From: Zeus faber
Lineage: Eukaryota; Chordata; Actinopteri; Zeiformes; Zeidae
Direction: 5' to 3'
Assembly: GCA_960531495.1 (NCBI GenBank)
Contig: CAUIJY010000075.1
Coordinates: 1,178,001 to 1,242,000 of the forward strand
DNA length: 64,000 nt
This document shows positions 14,201 through 26,852 of this stretch, piece by piece. Within the stretch, counting starts at the first letter, position 1. Every line of letters starts with the position of its first letter. Below the pieces are notes generated by a model. That model was given only the letters and a program-made list of their open reading frames with translations, was not told the origin of the DNA and searched no databases. A program made the position numbers and the translations under genes.

Positions 14201-15320
14201 TTCTTTCAATCTTTCTTTCTGTCAATCTTTCTTTCCATCTTTCTTTCCATCTTTCTTTCATTCATTCCTTCAATCTTTCAATCTTTCTTTCAATCTTTCA
14301 TTCATTCTTTCTTTCAATCTTTCAATCTTTCTTTCAATATTTCTTTCAATCTTTTTTACTTTCAATCTTTCTTTCTTTAAATCTTTCTCTCAATCTTTCT
14401 TTCAAACTTTCATTATTTATTTCAATATTTCAATCGTTCAATCTTTCTTTCATTCTTTCTTTCAATCTTTCAATCTTTCTTTCAATCTTTCTTTCTATCT
14501 TTCTTTCAATCTTTCAATCTTTCTTTCATTCTTTCTTTCAATATTTCAATTTTTCAATCTTTCTTTCATTCTTTCTTTTAATCTTTCAATCTTTCTTTCA
14601 TTGTTTCTTTCAATCTTTCTGTCTTTCAATATTTCATTCAATCTTTCTTTCATTCCTTCTTTCAATCTTTCTTTCAAATTTTCTTTCAATCTTTCTTTTT
14701 TCAATATTTCTTTCAATCTTTCTTTCATTCTTTCTTTCAGTCTTTCAAAATTTGTTTCAAACTTTCAATCTTTCTTTCAATCTTTCAGTCGTTCAATCTT
14801 TCTTTCAATCTTTCTTTGAATCTTTCAATCTTCAATCTTTCAATCTATCTTTCAGTCTTTCTTTCAATCATTCAATCTTTCAATCCTTCTTTCAATCTTT
14901 CTTTCTTTCAATCTTTCTTTCATTCTTTCCTTCAGTCTTTCAATCTTTCTTTCAATCTTTCTTTCATTCTTTCTTTCAATCTTTCTTTCAATCTTTCAAT
15001 ATTTCTTTCAATCTTTCTTACTTTCAATCTTTCTTACTTTCAATCTTTCTTTCTTAAAATCTTTCTTTCCATCTTTATTTCAAACTTTCATTCTTTATTT
15101 CAATCTTTCAATCTTTCTTTCATTCTTTCTTTCAATCTTTCTTTCAATCTTTCAATATTTCTTTCAATCTTTCTTTCTTTAAATCTTTCTTTCAATCTTT
15201 CTTTCAAACTTTCAATCTTTATTTCAATCTTTCAATCTTTCTTTCAATCTTTCAATCTTTCTTTCATTCTTTCTTTCAATATTTCAATCTTTCAACCTTT
15301 CTTTCATTCTTTCTTTTAAT
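8212..15320 (+). repeat. Compound higher-order repeats (876-, 1224- and 4253-bp offsets) in array 1
   Basis: The same roughly 0.6-kb landmark block (first seen at 611) returns at 8212, 12465 and 18154. Within this stretch shorter pieces are also tandemly repeated: a block at 8448 recurs at 9324 (+876) and 10548 (+1224), and the pair 12701/13577 again shows +876. The 8212-9600 segment recurs as a unit at 12465-13850 (+4253). From about 14600 the sequence matches 2022 onward at +12579. Nested offsets of this kind are expected from repeated unequal exchange. Confidence 0.8.
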
Positions 15321-18300
15321 CTTTGAATCTTTCTTTAATTTTTTCTTTCAATCTTTCTTACTTTCAATTTTTCTATCTTTCAATATTTCTTCCAATCTTT
15401 CAATCTTTCTTTTGTTATTCTTTCAATCTTTCTTTCTTTCAATCTTTCTATCCATCTATCTATCAATCTTTCTTTCAATCTTTCTTTTTTCAATCTTTCT
15501 TGCAAACTTTCTTTCAATTGTTTAATCTTTCAATCTTTCTTTCATTCTTTCTTTCAGTCTTTCAATCTTTTTTTCATTCTTTCTTTCAATATTTCAATCT
15601 TTCAATCTTTCTGTCATTCTTTTTGTCAATCTTTCAATCTTTCTTTCATTCTTTCTTTCAATCTTTCTTACTTTCAATTTTTCTATCTTTCAATATCTCT
15701 TCCAATCGTTCAATCTTTCTTTCCATCTTTCTTTCAATCTTTCTTTCATTCTTTCTTTCAATCTTTCTTTTTTCAATATTTCTTTCAATCTGTCAATTTT
15801 TCTTTCATTCTTTCATTCTTTCTTTCAATTGTTCTTTCATTCTTTCTTTCAATCTTTCTTTAAATATTTCAATCTTTCAATCTTTCTTTCCATCTTTCTT
15901 TCAATCTTTCAGTCTTTCTTTCATTCTTTCTTTCAATATTTCAATCTTTCAATCTTTCTTTCATTCTTTCTTTCAATCTTTCAATCTTTCAATTTTTCTA
16001 TCTTTCAATATTTCTTCCAATCGTTCAATCTTTCTTTCATTATTTCTTTCAATCTTTCTTTCATTCTTTCTTTCAATCTTTCTTACTTTCAATTTTTCTA
16101 TCTTTCAATATCTCTTCCAATCGTTCAATCTTTCTTTTATTATTTCTTTCAATCTTTCTTTCTTTCAATCTTTCTTTCCATTTTTCTTTCAATCTTTCTT
16201 TCATTCTTTCTTTCAATCTTTCTTTTTTCAATATTTCTTTCAATCTGTCAATTTTTCTTTCATTCTTTCTTTCAATTGTTCTTTCATTCTTTCTTTCAAT
16301 CTTTCTTTAAATATTTCAATCTTTCAATCTTTCTTTCCATCTTTCTTTCAATCTTTCAGTCTTTCTTTCATTCTTTCTTTCAATCTTTCAATTTTCCATC
16401 TTTCAATATTTCTTCCAATCGTTCAATCTTTCTTTCATTATTTCTTTCAATCTTTCTTTTGTTATATCTTTCAATCTTTCTTTCTTTCAATCTTTCTTTC
16501 CATCTTTCTTTCAATCTTTCTTTCATTCTTTCTTTCAATCTTTCTTTCATTATTTCTTTCAGTCTTTCAATCTTTCTTTCAAACTTTCAATCTTTCTTTC
16601 AATCTTTCAGTCGTTCAATCTTTCTTTCAATCTTTCTTTCAATCTTTCAATCTTCAATCTTTCAATCTATCTTTCAGTCTTTCAATCTTTCTTTCAAACT
16701 TTCAATATTTCTTTCAATCTTTCAGTCGTTCAATCTTTCTTTCAATCTTTCAATCATTCAAACTTTCAATCATTCAATCTTTCAATCTTTCTTTCTTTCA
16801 ATCTTTCTTTCAATCATTCTTTCATTCTTTCCTTCAGTCTTTCAATCTTTCTTTCATTCTTTCTTTCAATCTTTCTTTCAATCTTTCAATCTTTCTTTCA
16901 ATATGTCTTTCAATCTTTCTTACTTTCAATCTTTCTTTTTTTAAATCTTTCTTTCAAACTTTCATTCTTTATTTCAATCTTTCAATCTTTCAATCTTTCT
17001 TTCATTTTTTATTTCAATCTTTCAATCTTTCTTTCATTCTTTCTTTCAATCTTTCTTTCAATCTTTCAATCTTTCTTTCAATATTTCTTTCAATCTTTCT
17101 TTCTTTAAATCTTTCTTTCAATCTTTCTTTCGAACTTTCAATCTTTATTTCAATCTTTCTTTCAATATTTCAATCTTTCTTTCATTCTTTCTTTCAATCT
17201 TTCAATCCTTCTTTAATTCTTTCTTTCAATCTTTTTTACTTTCAATTTTTCTATCTTTCAATATTTCTTCCAATCTTTCAATCTTTCTTTTGTTATTCTT
17301 TCAATCTTTCTTTCTTTCAATCTTTCTATCCATCTATCTTTCAATCTTTCTTTCATTCTTTCTTTCAATCTTTCTTTTTTCAAACTTTCTTGCAAACTTT
17401 CTTTCAATTGTTTAATCTTTCATTCTTTCTTTCAGTCTTTCAATCTTTTTTTCATTCTTTCTTTCAATATTTCAATCTTTCAATCTTTCTTTCATTCTTT
17501 CTTTCAATCTTTCTTTCATTCTTTCTTTCAATCTTTCTTACTTTCAATTTTTCTATCTTTCAAAATTTCTTCCAATCGTTCAATCTTTCTTTCATTATTT
17601 CTTTCAATCTTTCTTTCTTTCAATCTTTCTTTCCATCTTTCTTTCAATCTTTCTTTCATTCTTTCTTTCAATCTTTCAATCTTTCAATCTTTCAATCTTT
17701 CTTTCATTCTTTCTTTCAATCTTTCAATCTTTCTTTCAATATTTCTTTCAATCTTTCTTTCCATCTTTCTTTCCATCTTTCTTTCATTCTTTCCTTCAGT
17801 CTTTCAATCTTTCTTTCAATCTTTCTTTTTTTTAATCTTTTTTAAAATCTTTCTTTCATTCTTTCTTTCAATCTTTCAATCTTTCTTTCTTTTTTCAATC
17901 TTTATTTCATTCTTTCCATAAATCTTTCTTTCTTTCAATCTTTCTTTCAGTCTTTCAATCTTTCTTTAAATCTATCTTTCATTCTTTCTTTCAATCTTTC
18001 ATTCTTTCTTTCAATCTTTCTTACTTTCAATTTTTCTATCTTTCAATATTTCTTCCAATCGTTCAATCTTTCTTTCATTATTTCTTTCAATCTTTCTTTC
18101 TTTCAATCTTTCTTTCCATCTTTCTTTCAATCTTTCTTTCATTCTTTCTTTCAATGTTTCTTTTTTCAATATTTCTTTCAATCAGTCAATTTTTCTTTCA
18201 TTCTTTCTTTCAATCGTTCTTTCATTCTTTCTTTCAATCTTTCAATCTTTCTTTAAATATTTCAATCATTCAATCTTTCTTTCAATCGTTCAATCTTTCT

Positions 18301-20545
18301 TTCATTCTTTCTTTAAATATTTCATACTTTCAATCTTTCTTTCATTCTTTCTTTCAATCTTTCAATCTTTCTTTCATTCTTTCTTTCAATCTTTCTTACT
18401 TTCAATTTTTCTCTTTCAATATTTCTTCCAATCGTTCAATCTTTCTTTCATTATTTCTTTCAATCTTTCTTTTATCTCTTTCAATCTTTCTTTCTTTCAA
18501 TCTTTCTTTCCATCTTTCTTTCAATCTTTCTTTCATTCTTTCTTTCAATCTTTCTTTTTTCAATCTTTCTTGCAATCTTTCTTTCAATTGTTTAATCTTT
18601 CAATCTTTCTTTCATTCATTCTTTCATTCTTTCTATCAATCTTTCTTTCAATCGTTCTTTCTTTCTTTTAGTCTTTCTTTCATTCTTTCTTTTAATCTTT
18701 CAATCTTTCTTTCATTGTTTCTTTCAATCTTTCTTTCATTCTTTCTTTCATTCTTTCTTTCAATCTTTCCTTCAATCGTTCTTTCTTTCTTTTAGTCTTT
18801 CTTTCAATCTTTCAATTTTTCAATCTTTCTTTCATTCTTTCTTTTAATCTTTCAATCTTTCTTTCATTCTTTCCTTCAGTCTTTCATTCTTTCTTTCAAT
18901 CTTTCTTTTTTCAATCTTTCTTGCAATCGTTCTTTCAATTGTTTAATCTTTCAATCTTTCTTTCATTCTTTCTTTCAGTCTTTCAATCTTTTTTTAAATC
19001 TTTCTTTCATTCTTTCTTTCAATCTTTCTGTCCGTCATTCTTTCTTTCAGTCTTTCTTTCATTCTTTATTTCAATCTTTGTTTCATTCTTTCTTTCAATC
19101 TTTCATTCAATCTTTCTTTCAATCTTTCTTTCAATCTTTCTTTCAATCTTTCTTTCAATCGTTCTTTCATTCTTTATTTTAATCTTTCAATCTTTCTTTA
19201 ATTGTTTCTTTCAATCTTTCTGTCTTTCAATATTTCTTTCAATCTTTCAATCTTTCTTTTTTTTTCAATCTTTCTTTCAATCTTTCTTTTATTCTATCTT
19301 TAAATCTTTCTGTTTTTCAATCTTTCTTGCAATCTTTCTTTCAGTCTTTCAATCTGTCTTTCAAACTTTCAATCTTTCTTTCAATCTTTCAATCTTTCAA
19401 TCTTTCTTTCAATTAATCTTTCAATCTTTCAGTCTTTCTTTCATTCTTTCTTTCAATCTTTCAATCTTTCTTTCATTCTTTCTTTCAATCTTTCAATCTC
19501 TCTTTCAATATTTCTTTCAATCTTTCTTTCTGTCAATCTTTCTTTCCATCTTTCTTTCCATCTTTCTTTCATTCATTCCTTCAATCTTTCAATCTTTCTT
19601 TCAATCTTTCTTTCAATCTTTCATTCATTCCTTCTTTCAATCTTTCAATCTTTCTTTCAATATTTCTTTCAATCTTTTTTACTTTCAATCTTTCTTTCAA
19701 TCTTTCTTTCAATCTTTCTTTCAAACTTTCATTCTTTATTTCAATATTTCAATCGTTCAATCTTTCTTTCATTCTTTCTTTCAATCTTTCTTTCAATCTT
19801 TCAATCTTTCTTTCAATGTTTCTTTCAATCTTTCTTTCTTTAAATCTTTCTTTCAATCTTTCTTTCAAACTTTCAATCTTTATTTCAATCTTTCAATCTT
19901 TCAATCTTTCTTTCATTCTTTCTTTCAATATTTCAATCTTTCAATCTTTCTTTCATTCTTTCTTTCAATCTTTCAATCTTTCTTTAATTCTTTCTTTCAA
20001 TCTTTCTTTCTTTCAATTTTTCTATCTTTCAATATTTCTTCCAATCTTTCAATCTTTCTTTTGTTATTCTTTCAATCTTTCTTTCTTTCAATCTTTCTTT
20101 CCATCTATCTTTCAATCTTTCTTTCAGTCTTTCTTTCAATCTTTCTTTTTTCAATCTTTCTTGCAAACTTTCTTTCAATTGTTTAATCTTTCAATCTTTC
20201 TTTCATTCTTTCTTTCAGTCTTTCAATCTTTTTTTCAATCTTTCTTTCAATCTTTCAATCTTTCTTTCTATCTTTCTTTCAATCTTTCTTTCATTCTTTA
20301 TTTCAATCTTTGTTTCATTCTTTCTTTCAATCTTTCTTTCTTTCAATCTTTCTTTCAATCTTTCTTTCAATCTTTCTTTCAATCTTTCTTTCATTCTTTC
20401 TTTTAATCTTTCAATCTTTCTTTCATTGTTTCTTTCAATCCTTCTGTCTTTCAATATTTCTTTCAATCTTTCAATCTTTCTTTCTTTTTTCAATCTTTCT
20501 TTCAATCTTTCTTTTATTCTATCTTTAAATCTTTCTTTTTTTTGT

Positions 20546-23500
20546 AACATGTATTTGTCGAGTTATGATCATTTTCATCATTGTGTGCACATGTGGGAAA
20601 AAACGCATTTTCAGCCGATTTAAACGTCGAAAAGGGGAATTGGTTAAACGCTTCAGTCATTACTCTGTGTGACAGTGTCAGACAGTTTAAATACAATGAA
20701 TAACTAGTATGTGCTGCTAAAGCGTTGTTTGTCAAACAGTTTTAGGCCCAAACAACATGTATTTGTCGAGGTATGAGCATTTTCAGAACATTGGACGGTT
20801 TGCTGTCTAGCTGAATTAGAGAAACACCGAACCATTGTCTCTTCAGAGGTGAATGATTCAGAATGCTGCAGTACAGCATTGAAATTTAATTAATATGATG
20901 AACTATTATGTGCTTCCTAAGTTTTTCTCTCAGATTTCTATGCCCATCTAACATGTATTTCTGGAGTTATGATCATTTTCATCATAGTGTGCACACGTGG
21001 GAAAAAATGCATTTTCCGCCGATTTAAACGTCGAAAAGGCGAATTGGTCAAAAGCTTTAGTCATTACTTTGAGTGACAGAGTCAGACAGTTCAAATACAA
21101 TGATGAACTAGTATATGCTGCTAAAGTGTTGTTTGTCAACCAGTTTTAGGCCCATATAAAATGTATTTGTCGAGTTATGATCATTTTCATCATAGTGTGC
21201 ACATCTGGGAAAAAACGCATTTTCAGCCGATTTAAACGTCGAAAAGGGGAATTGGTTAAACGCTTCAGTCATTACTCTGTGTGACAGTGTCAGACAGTTT
21301 AAATACAATGGTGAACTAGTATATGCTGCTAAAGCGTTGTTTGTCAAACAGTTTTAGGCCCATACAACATGTATTTGTTGAGGTATGAGCATTTTCAGAA
21401 CTTGTGACGGTTTGCTGTCTAGCTGAATTAGAGAAACACCGAACCATTGTCTCTTCAGCGGTGAATGATTCAGAATGCTGCAGTACAGCATAGAAATTTA
21501 ATTAATATGATGAACTATTATGTGCTTCTTAAGTGTTTCTCACAGATTTCTAGGCCCATCTAACATGTATTTGTGGAGTTATGATCATTTTCATCATTGT
21601 GTGCACATGTGGGAAAAAACGCATTTTCAGCCGATTTAAACGTCGAAAAGGGGAATTGGTTAAACGCTTCAGTCATTACTCTGTGTGACAGTGTCAGACA
21701 GTTTAAATACAATGGTGAACTAGTATATGCTGCTAAAGTGTTGTTTGTCAAACAGTTTTAGGCCCATCTAACATGTATTTGTCGAGTTATGGTCATTTTC
21801 ATCATTATGTGCACATGTGGGAAAAAACGCATTTTCAGCCGATTTAAACGTCGAAAAGGGGAATTGGTTAAACGCTTCAGTCATTACTCTGTGTGACAGT
21901 GTCAGACAGTTTAAATACATGGTGAACTAGTATATGCTGCTAAAGCGTTGTTTGTCAAACAGTTTTAGGCCCAAACAACATGTATTTGTCGAGGAATGAG
22001 CATTTTCAGAACATTGGACGGTTTGCTGTCTAGCTGAATTAGAGAAACACCGAACCATTGTCTCTTCAGAGGTGAATGATTCAGAATGCTGCAGTACAGC
22101 ATTGAAATTTAATTAATATGATGAACTATTATGTGCTTCCTAAGTTTTTCTCTCAGATTTCTATGCCCATCTAACATGTATTTCTGGAGTTATGATCATT
22201 TTCATCATAGTGTGCACACGTGGGAAAAAATGCATTTTCAGCCGATTTAAACGTCGAAAAGGCGAATTGGTCAAAAGCTTTAGTCATTACTTTGAGTGAC
22301 AGAGTCAGACAGTTCAAATACAATGATGAACTAGTATATGCTGCTAAAGTGTTGTTTGTCAACCAGTTTTAGGCCCATATAAAATGTATTTGTCGAGTTA
22401 TGATCATTTTCATCATAGTGTGCACATCTGGGAAAAAAAGCATTTGCAGCCGATTTAAACGTCGAAAAGGGGAATTGGTTAAACGCTTCAGTCATTACTC
22501 TGTGTGACAGTGTCAGACAGTTTAAATACAATGGTGAACTAGTATATGCTGCTAAAGCGTTGTTTGTCAAACAGTTTTAGGCCCATACAACATGTATTTG
22601 TTGAGGTATGAGCATTTTCAGAACTTGTGACGGTTTGCTGTCTAGCTGAATTAGAGAAACACCGAACCATTGTCTCTTCAGCGGTGAATGATTCAGAATG
22701 CTGCAGTACAGCATAGAAATTTAATTAATATGATGAACTATTATGTGCTTCTTAAGTGTTTCTCACAGATTTCTAGGCCCATCTAACATGTATTTGTGGA
22801 GTTATGATCATTTTCATCATTGTGTGCACATGTGGGAAAAAACGCATTTTCAGCCGATTTAAACGTCGAAAAGGGGAATTGGTTAAACGCTTCAGTCATT
22901 ACTCTGTGTGACAGTGTCAGACAGTTTAAATACAATGGTGAACTAGTATATGCTGCTAAAGCGTTGTTTGTCAAACAATTTTAGGCCCATACAACATGTA
23001 TTTGTCGAGGTATGAGCATTTTCAGAACATTGGACGGTTTGCTGTCTAGCTGAATTAGAGAAACACCGAATCATTGTCTCTTCAGAGGTGAATGATTCAG
23101 AATGCTGCAGTACAGCATAGACATTTTATTAATATGATGAACTATTATGTGCTTCCTAAGTTTTTCTCTCAGATTTCTATGCCCATCTAACATGTATTTC
23201 TGGAGTTATGATCATTTTCAGAACTTGTGACGGTTTGCTGTCTAGCTGAATTAGAGAAACACCGAACCATTGTCTCTTCAGAGGTGAATGATTCAGAATG
23301 CTGCAGTAGAGCATAGAAATTTAATTAATATGATGAACTATTATGTGCTTCTTAAGTGTTTCTCACAGATTTCTAGGCCCATCTAACATGTATTTGTGGA
23401 GTTAGGATCATTTTCATCATAGTGTGCACATGTGGGAAAAAACGCATTTTCAGCCGATTTAAACTTCGAAAAGGGGAATTGGTTAAACGCTTCAGTCATT

Positions 23501-24007
23501 ACTCTGTGTGACAGTGTCAGACAGTTTAAATACAATGGTGAACTAGTATATGCTGCTAAAGTGTTGTTTGTCAACCAGTTTTAGGCCCATCTAACATGTA
23601 TTTGTCGAGTTATGATCATTTTCATCATTATGTGTACATGTGGGAAAAAACGCATTTTCAGCCGATTTAAACGTCGAAAAGGGGAATTGCTTAAACGCTT
23701 CAGTCATTACTCTGTGTGACAGTGTCAGACAGTTTAAATACAATGGTGAACTAGTATATGCTGCTAAAGTGTTGTTTGTCAACCAGTTTCAGGCCCATCT
23801 AACATGTATTTGTCGAGTTATGATCATTTTCATCATTATGTGTACATGTGGGAAAAAACGCATTTTCAGCCGATTTAAACATCGAAAAGGGGAATTGCTT
23901 AAACGCTTCAGTCATTACTCTGTGTGACAGTGTCAGACAGTTTAAATACAATGGTGAACTAGTATATGCTGCTAAAGTGTTGTTTGTCAAACAGTTTTAG
24001 GCCCATG
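20546..24007 (+). repeat. Tandem satellite, forward arm (A = 208 bp, B = 196 bp units)
   Basis: Units begin AACATGTATTTG (variant AAAATGTATTTG) and end near TTTTAGGCCCAT or TTTCTATGCCCATCT. Unit starts are 20546 A, 20754 B, 20950 A, 21158 A, 21366 B, 21562 A, 21770 A, 21977 B, 22173 A, 22381 A, 22589 B, 22785 A, 22993 B, 23189 B, 23385 A, 23593 A and 23801 A. Spacing is 208 bp for A (one 207) and 196 bp for B. The B-A-A triplet repeats, and two triplets give a 1223-bp higher-order unit (20754 to 21977). A and B share their outer ~30 bp but differ inside. The unit at 23189 starts A-like and continues as B. The minus strand carries a 63-codon open frame in many A units; it recurs with the satellite and matches no family I know, so I do not call it a gene. 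Confidence 0.95.
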
Positions 24008-25769
24008 TTAAACTGTCTGACACTGTCACACAGAGTAATGACTGAAGCGTTTAACCAATTCCCCTTTTCGACGTTTAAATCGGCTGAAAATGCGTTTTTT
24101 TCCCACATGTGCACACAATGATGAAAATGATCATAACTCCACAAATACATGTTAGATGGGCCTAGAAATCTGTGAGAAAAACTTAGGAGGCACATAATAG
24201 TTCATCATATTAATAAAATTTCTATGCTGTACTGCAGCATTCTGAATCATTCACCTCTGAAGAGACAATGGTTCGGTGTTTCTCTAATTCAGCTAGACAG
24301 CAAACCGTCCAATGTTCTGAAAATGCTCATACCTCGACAAATACATGTTGTATGGGCCTAAAACTGTTTGACAAACAACGCTTTAGCAGCATATACTAGT
24401 TCACCATTGTATTTAAACTGTCTGACACTGTCACACAGAGTAATGACTGAAGCGTTTAACCAATTCCCCTTTTCGACGTTTAAATCGGCTGAAAATGCGT
24501 TTTTTCCCACATGTACACACAATGATGAAAATAATCATAACTCGACAAATACATTTTACATGGGCCTAAAACTGTTTGACAAACAACACTTTAGCAGCAT
24601 ATACTAGTTCACCATTGTATTTAAACTGTCTGACACTGTCACACAGAGTAATGACTGAAGCGTTTAACCAATTCCCCTTTTCGACGTTTAAATCGGCTGA
24701 AAATGCGTTTTTTCCCACATGTGCACACAATGATGAAAATGATCATAACTCCACAAATACATGTTAGATGGGCCTAGAAATCTGTGAGAAAAACTTAGGA
24801 AGCACATAATAGTTCATCATATTAATAAAATTTCTATGCTGTACTGCAGCATTCTGAATCATTCACCTCTGAAGAGACAATGGTTCGGTGTTTCTCTAAT
24901 TCAGCTAGACAGCAAACCGTCCAATGTTCTGAAAATGCTCATACCTCGACAAATACATGTTGTATGGGCCTAAAACTGTTTGACAAACAACACTTTAGCA
25001 GCATATACTAGTTCACCATTGTATTTAAACTGTCTGACACTGTCACACAGAGTAATGACTGAAGCGTTTAAGCAATTCCCCTTTTCGACGTTTAAATCGG
25101 CTGAAAATGCGTTTTTTCCCACATGTGCACACAATGATGAAAATGATCCTAACTCCACAAATACATGTTAGATGGGCCTAGAACTCTGTGAGAAACACAT
25201 AAGAAGGACATAATAGTTCATCATATTAATTCAATTTCTATGCTGTACTGCAGCATTCTGAATCATTCACCTCTGAAGAGACAATGGTTCGGTGTTTCTC
25301 TAATTCAGCTAGACAGCAAACCGTCCAGTGTTCTGAAAATGCTCATACCTCGACAAATACATGTTGTATGGGCCTAAAACTGTTTGACAAACAACACTTT
25401 AGCAGCATATACTAGTTCACCATTGTATTTAAACTGTCTGACACTGTCACACAGAGTAATGACTGAAGCGTTTAAGCAATTCCCCTTTTCGACGTTTAAA
25501 TCGGCTGAAAATGCGTTTTTTCCCACATGTGCACACAATGATGAAAATGATCCTAACTCCACAAATACATGTTAGATGGGCCTAGAACTCTGTGAGAAAC
25601 ACATAAGAAGGACATAATAGTTCATCATATTAATTCAATTTCTATGCTGTACTGCAGCATTCTGAATCGTTCACCTCTGAAGAGACAATGGTTCGGTGTT
25701 TCTCTAATTCAGCTAGACAGCAAACGGTCCAAAGTTCGGAAAATGATCATAACTCGAAAAATACATTTT
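24008..25769 (-). repeat. Same satellite in inverted orientation
   Basis: Just after GGCCCAT the sequence changes to GTTAAACTGTCTGACACTG, the reverse complement of the middle of an A unit. From here units read in the opposite direction, with ends at 24153 (partial A), 24349 B, 24557 A, 24765 A, 24961 B, 25169 A, 25365 B, 25573 A and 25769 B. The order is A-B-A-A-B-A-B-A-B. The first inverted unit is partial, so the breakpoint lies inside an A unit. Identity to the forward arm remains high, which argues that the inversion is young or that the arms still exchange sequence. Confidence 0.93.
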
Positions 25770-26852
25770 ATATGGGCCTAAAACTGGTTGGCAAACAACA
25801 CATTAGCAGCACATACTAGTTTATCATTGTATTTACACTTTCTGACACTGTCACATAGAGTAATGACTGAAGCGTTCAACCGATTCGCCTTTTCGACGTT
25901 TAAATCGGCTGAAAATGCGTTTTTTCTCACGTGTAGACTTTGATGAAAATTATCAGAACTCAAAAAATACATTTTATTTGGGCCTAAAACTGGTTGACAA
26001 ACAAGACTTTAGCAGCACATACTAGTTTATCATTGTATTTAAACTGTCTGACACTGTCACATAGAGTAATGACTGAAGTGTTTAACCGTTCCGCCAAATC
26101 GACGTTTAAATCGACTGAAAATGCGTTTTTTCCCACGTGTAGACTTTGATGAAAATTATCTGAACTCGAAAAATACATTTTATATGGGCCTAAAACTGGT
26201 TGACAAACAACACTTTAGCAGCACATACTAGTTTATCATTGTATTTAAACCGTCTTTGAGAAAGACTTAAGCACATAATTGTTCCTCATATTAATTAAAA
26301 TGATATGGTGTACTGCAGCATTCTGAATCATTCACCTATAAAGAGACATTGGTTCGGTGTTTCTCTAATTCAGCAAGGCAGCAAACCGTCCAAAATTCTG
26401 AAAATACTCATAACTCGAAAAATACATTTTATATGAGCCTAAAACTCGTTGACAGACAACACTTTAGCAGCACATACTAGTTCATCATAGTATTTAAACT
26501 GTCTGACACTGTCGCACAGAGTAATGACTGTAGCGTTTAACCCATCCGCCTTTTCGGCGTTTAAATCGGCTGAAAATGCGTTTTTTCCCACATGTGCAGA
26601 CGTTGATAAAAATAATCATTAATCGAAAAATAAATGTTAGAAGGACCTACAACTGTTTGACAAACAACACTTTAGCAGCACATACTAGTTCATCATAGTA
26701 TTTAAACTGCCTGACACTGTCACACAGAGTAATGACTGTAGCGTTTAACCGATCCGCCTTTTCGACGTTTAAATGGGCTGAAAATGCGTTTTTTAACTCG
26801 ACAAATACATGTTTGACCTTTTGTCTGATCCTGCCACACAGAGTAATTCGTG
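25770..26852 (-). repeat. Degenerate edge of the satellite array
   Basis: Inverted units continue but diverge: two A-like units of about 206 bp (to 25975 and 26181), an A/B chimera to about 26434, then A-like units to about 26638 and 26813. Substitutions and short indels are clearly more common than in the interior. The last piece, at about 26816-26852, still resembles an A unit (CCACACAGAGTAAT) before the similarity ends. Decayed units at an array edge are a known satellite pattern, because edge units are homogenised less. Confidence 0.85.

Larger units (their letters stand above)
1..20545 (+). repeat. Giant pyrimidine-rich degenerate tetranucleotide array (array 1)
   Basis: Nearly every 4-base word begins TC and is followed by TT, AA, AT, CA, AG or GT, giving strings such as TCTTTCTTTCAATCTTTC. 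G is almost absent on this strand, so the other strand is almost pure purine with scattered T. The array runs from the left window edge without any unique sequence and stops abruptly at the first satellite unit near 20546. Words that break the grid (for example TTTTTTTTAATC at about 270, CAATTGTTTAATC at about 1370) act as landmarks and recur many times. Three tetramers make four codons, so all forward frames read as S, F, L, N, I and Q with few stops. Low-complexity proteins predicted here are therefore artefacts. I see no gene in the array. Confidence 0.97.

Noticed and set aside
15323-17845. 840-codon open frame (and others of 371-885 codons in both arrays) rich in S, F, L, N and Q
   Set aside because: The 4-base grid with almost no G and few TA steps removes most stops in every forward frame. 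The proteins are low-complexity, overlap each other in different frames and recur with the repeats. There is no start context, domain or exon structure.
1-20545. CRISPR array or bacterial repeat
   Set aside because: There are no constant-length spacers between identical repeats, and the surrounding elements are vertebrate.
20948-25575. 63-codon frames (MTNN-LAAYTSS...) repeated in many satellite units
   Set aside because: They exist because A units are near-identical tandem copies. There is no domain match, and decayed edge units do not preserve the frame.
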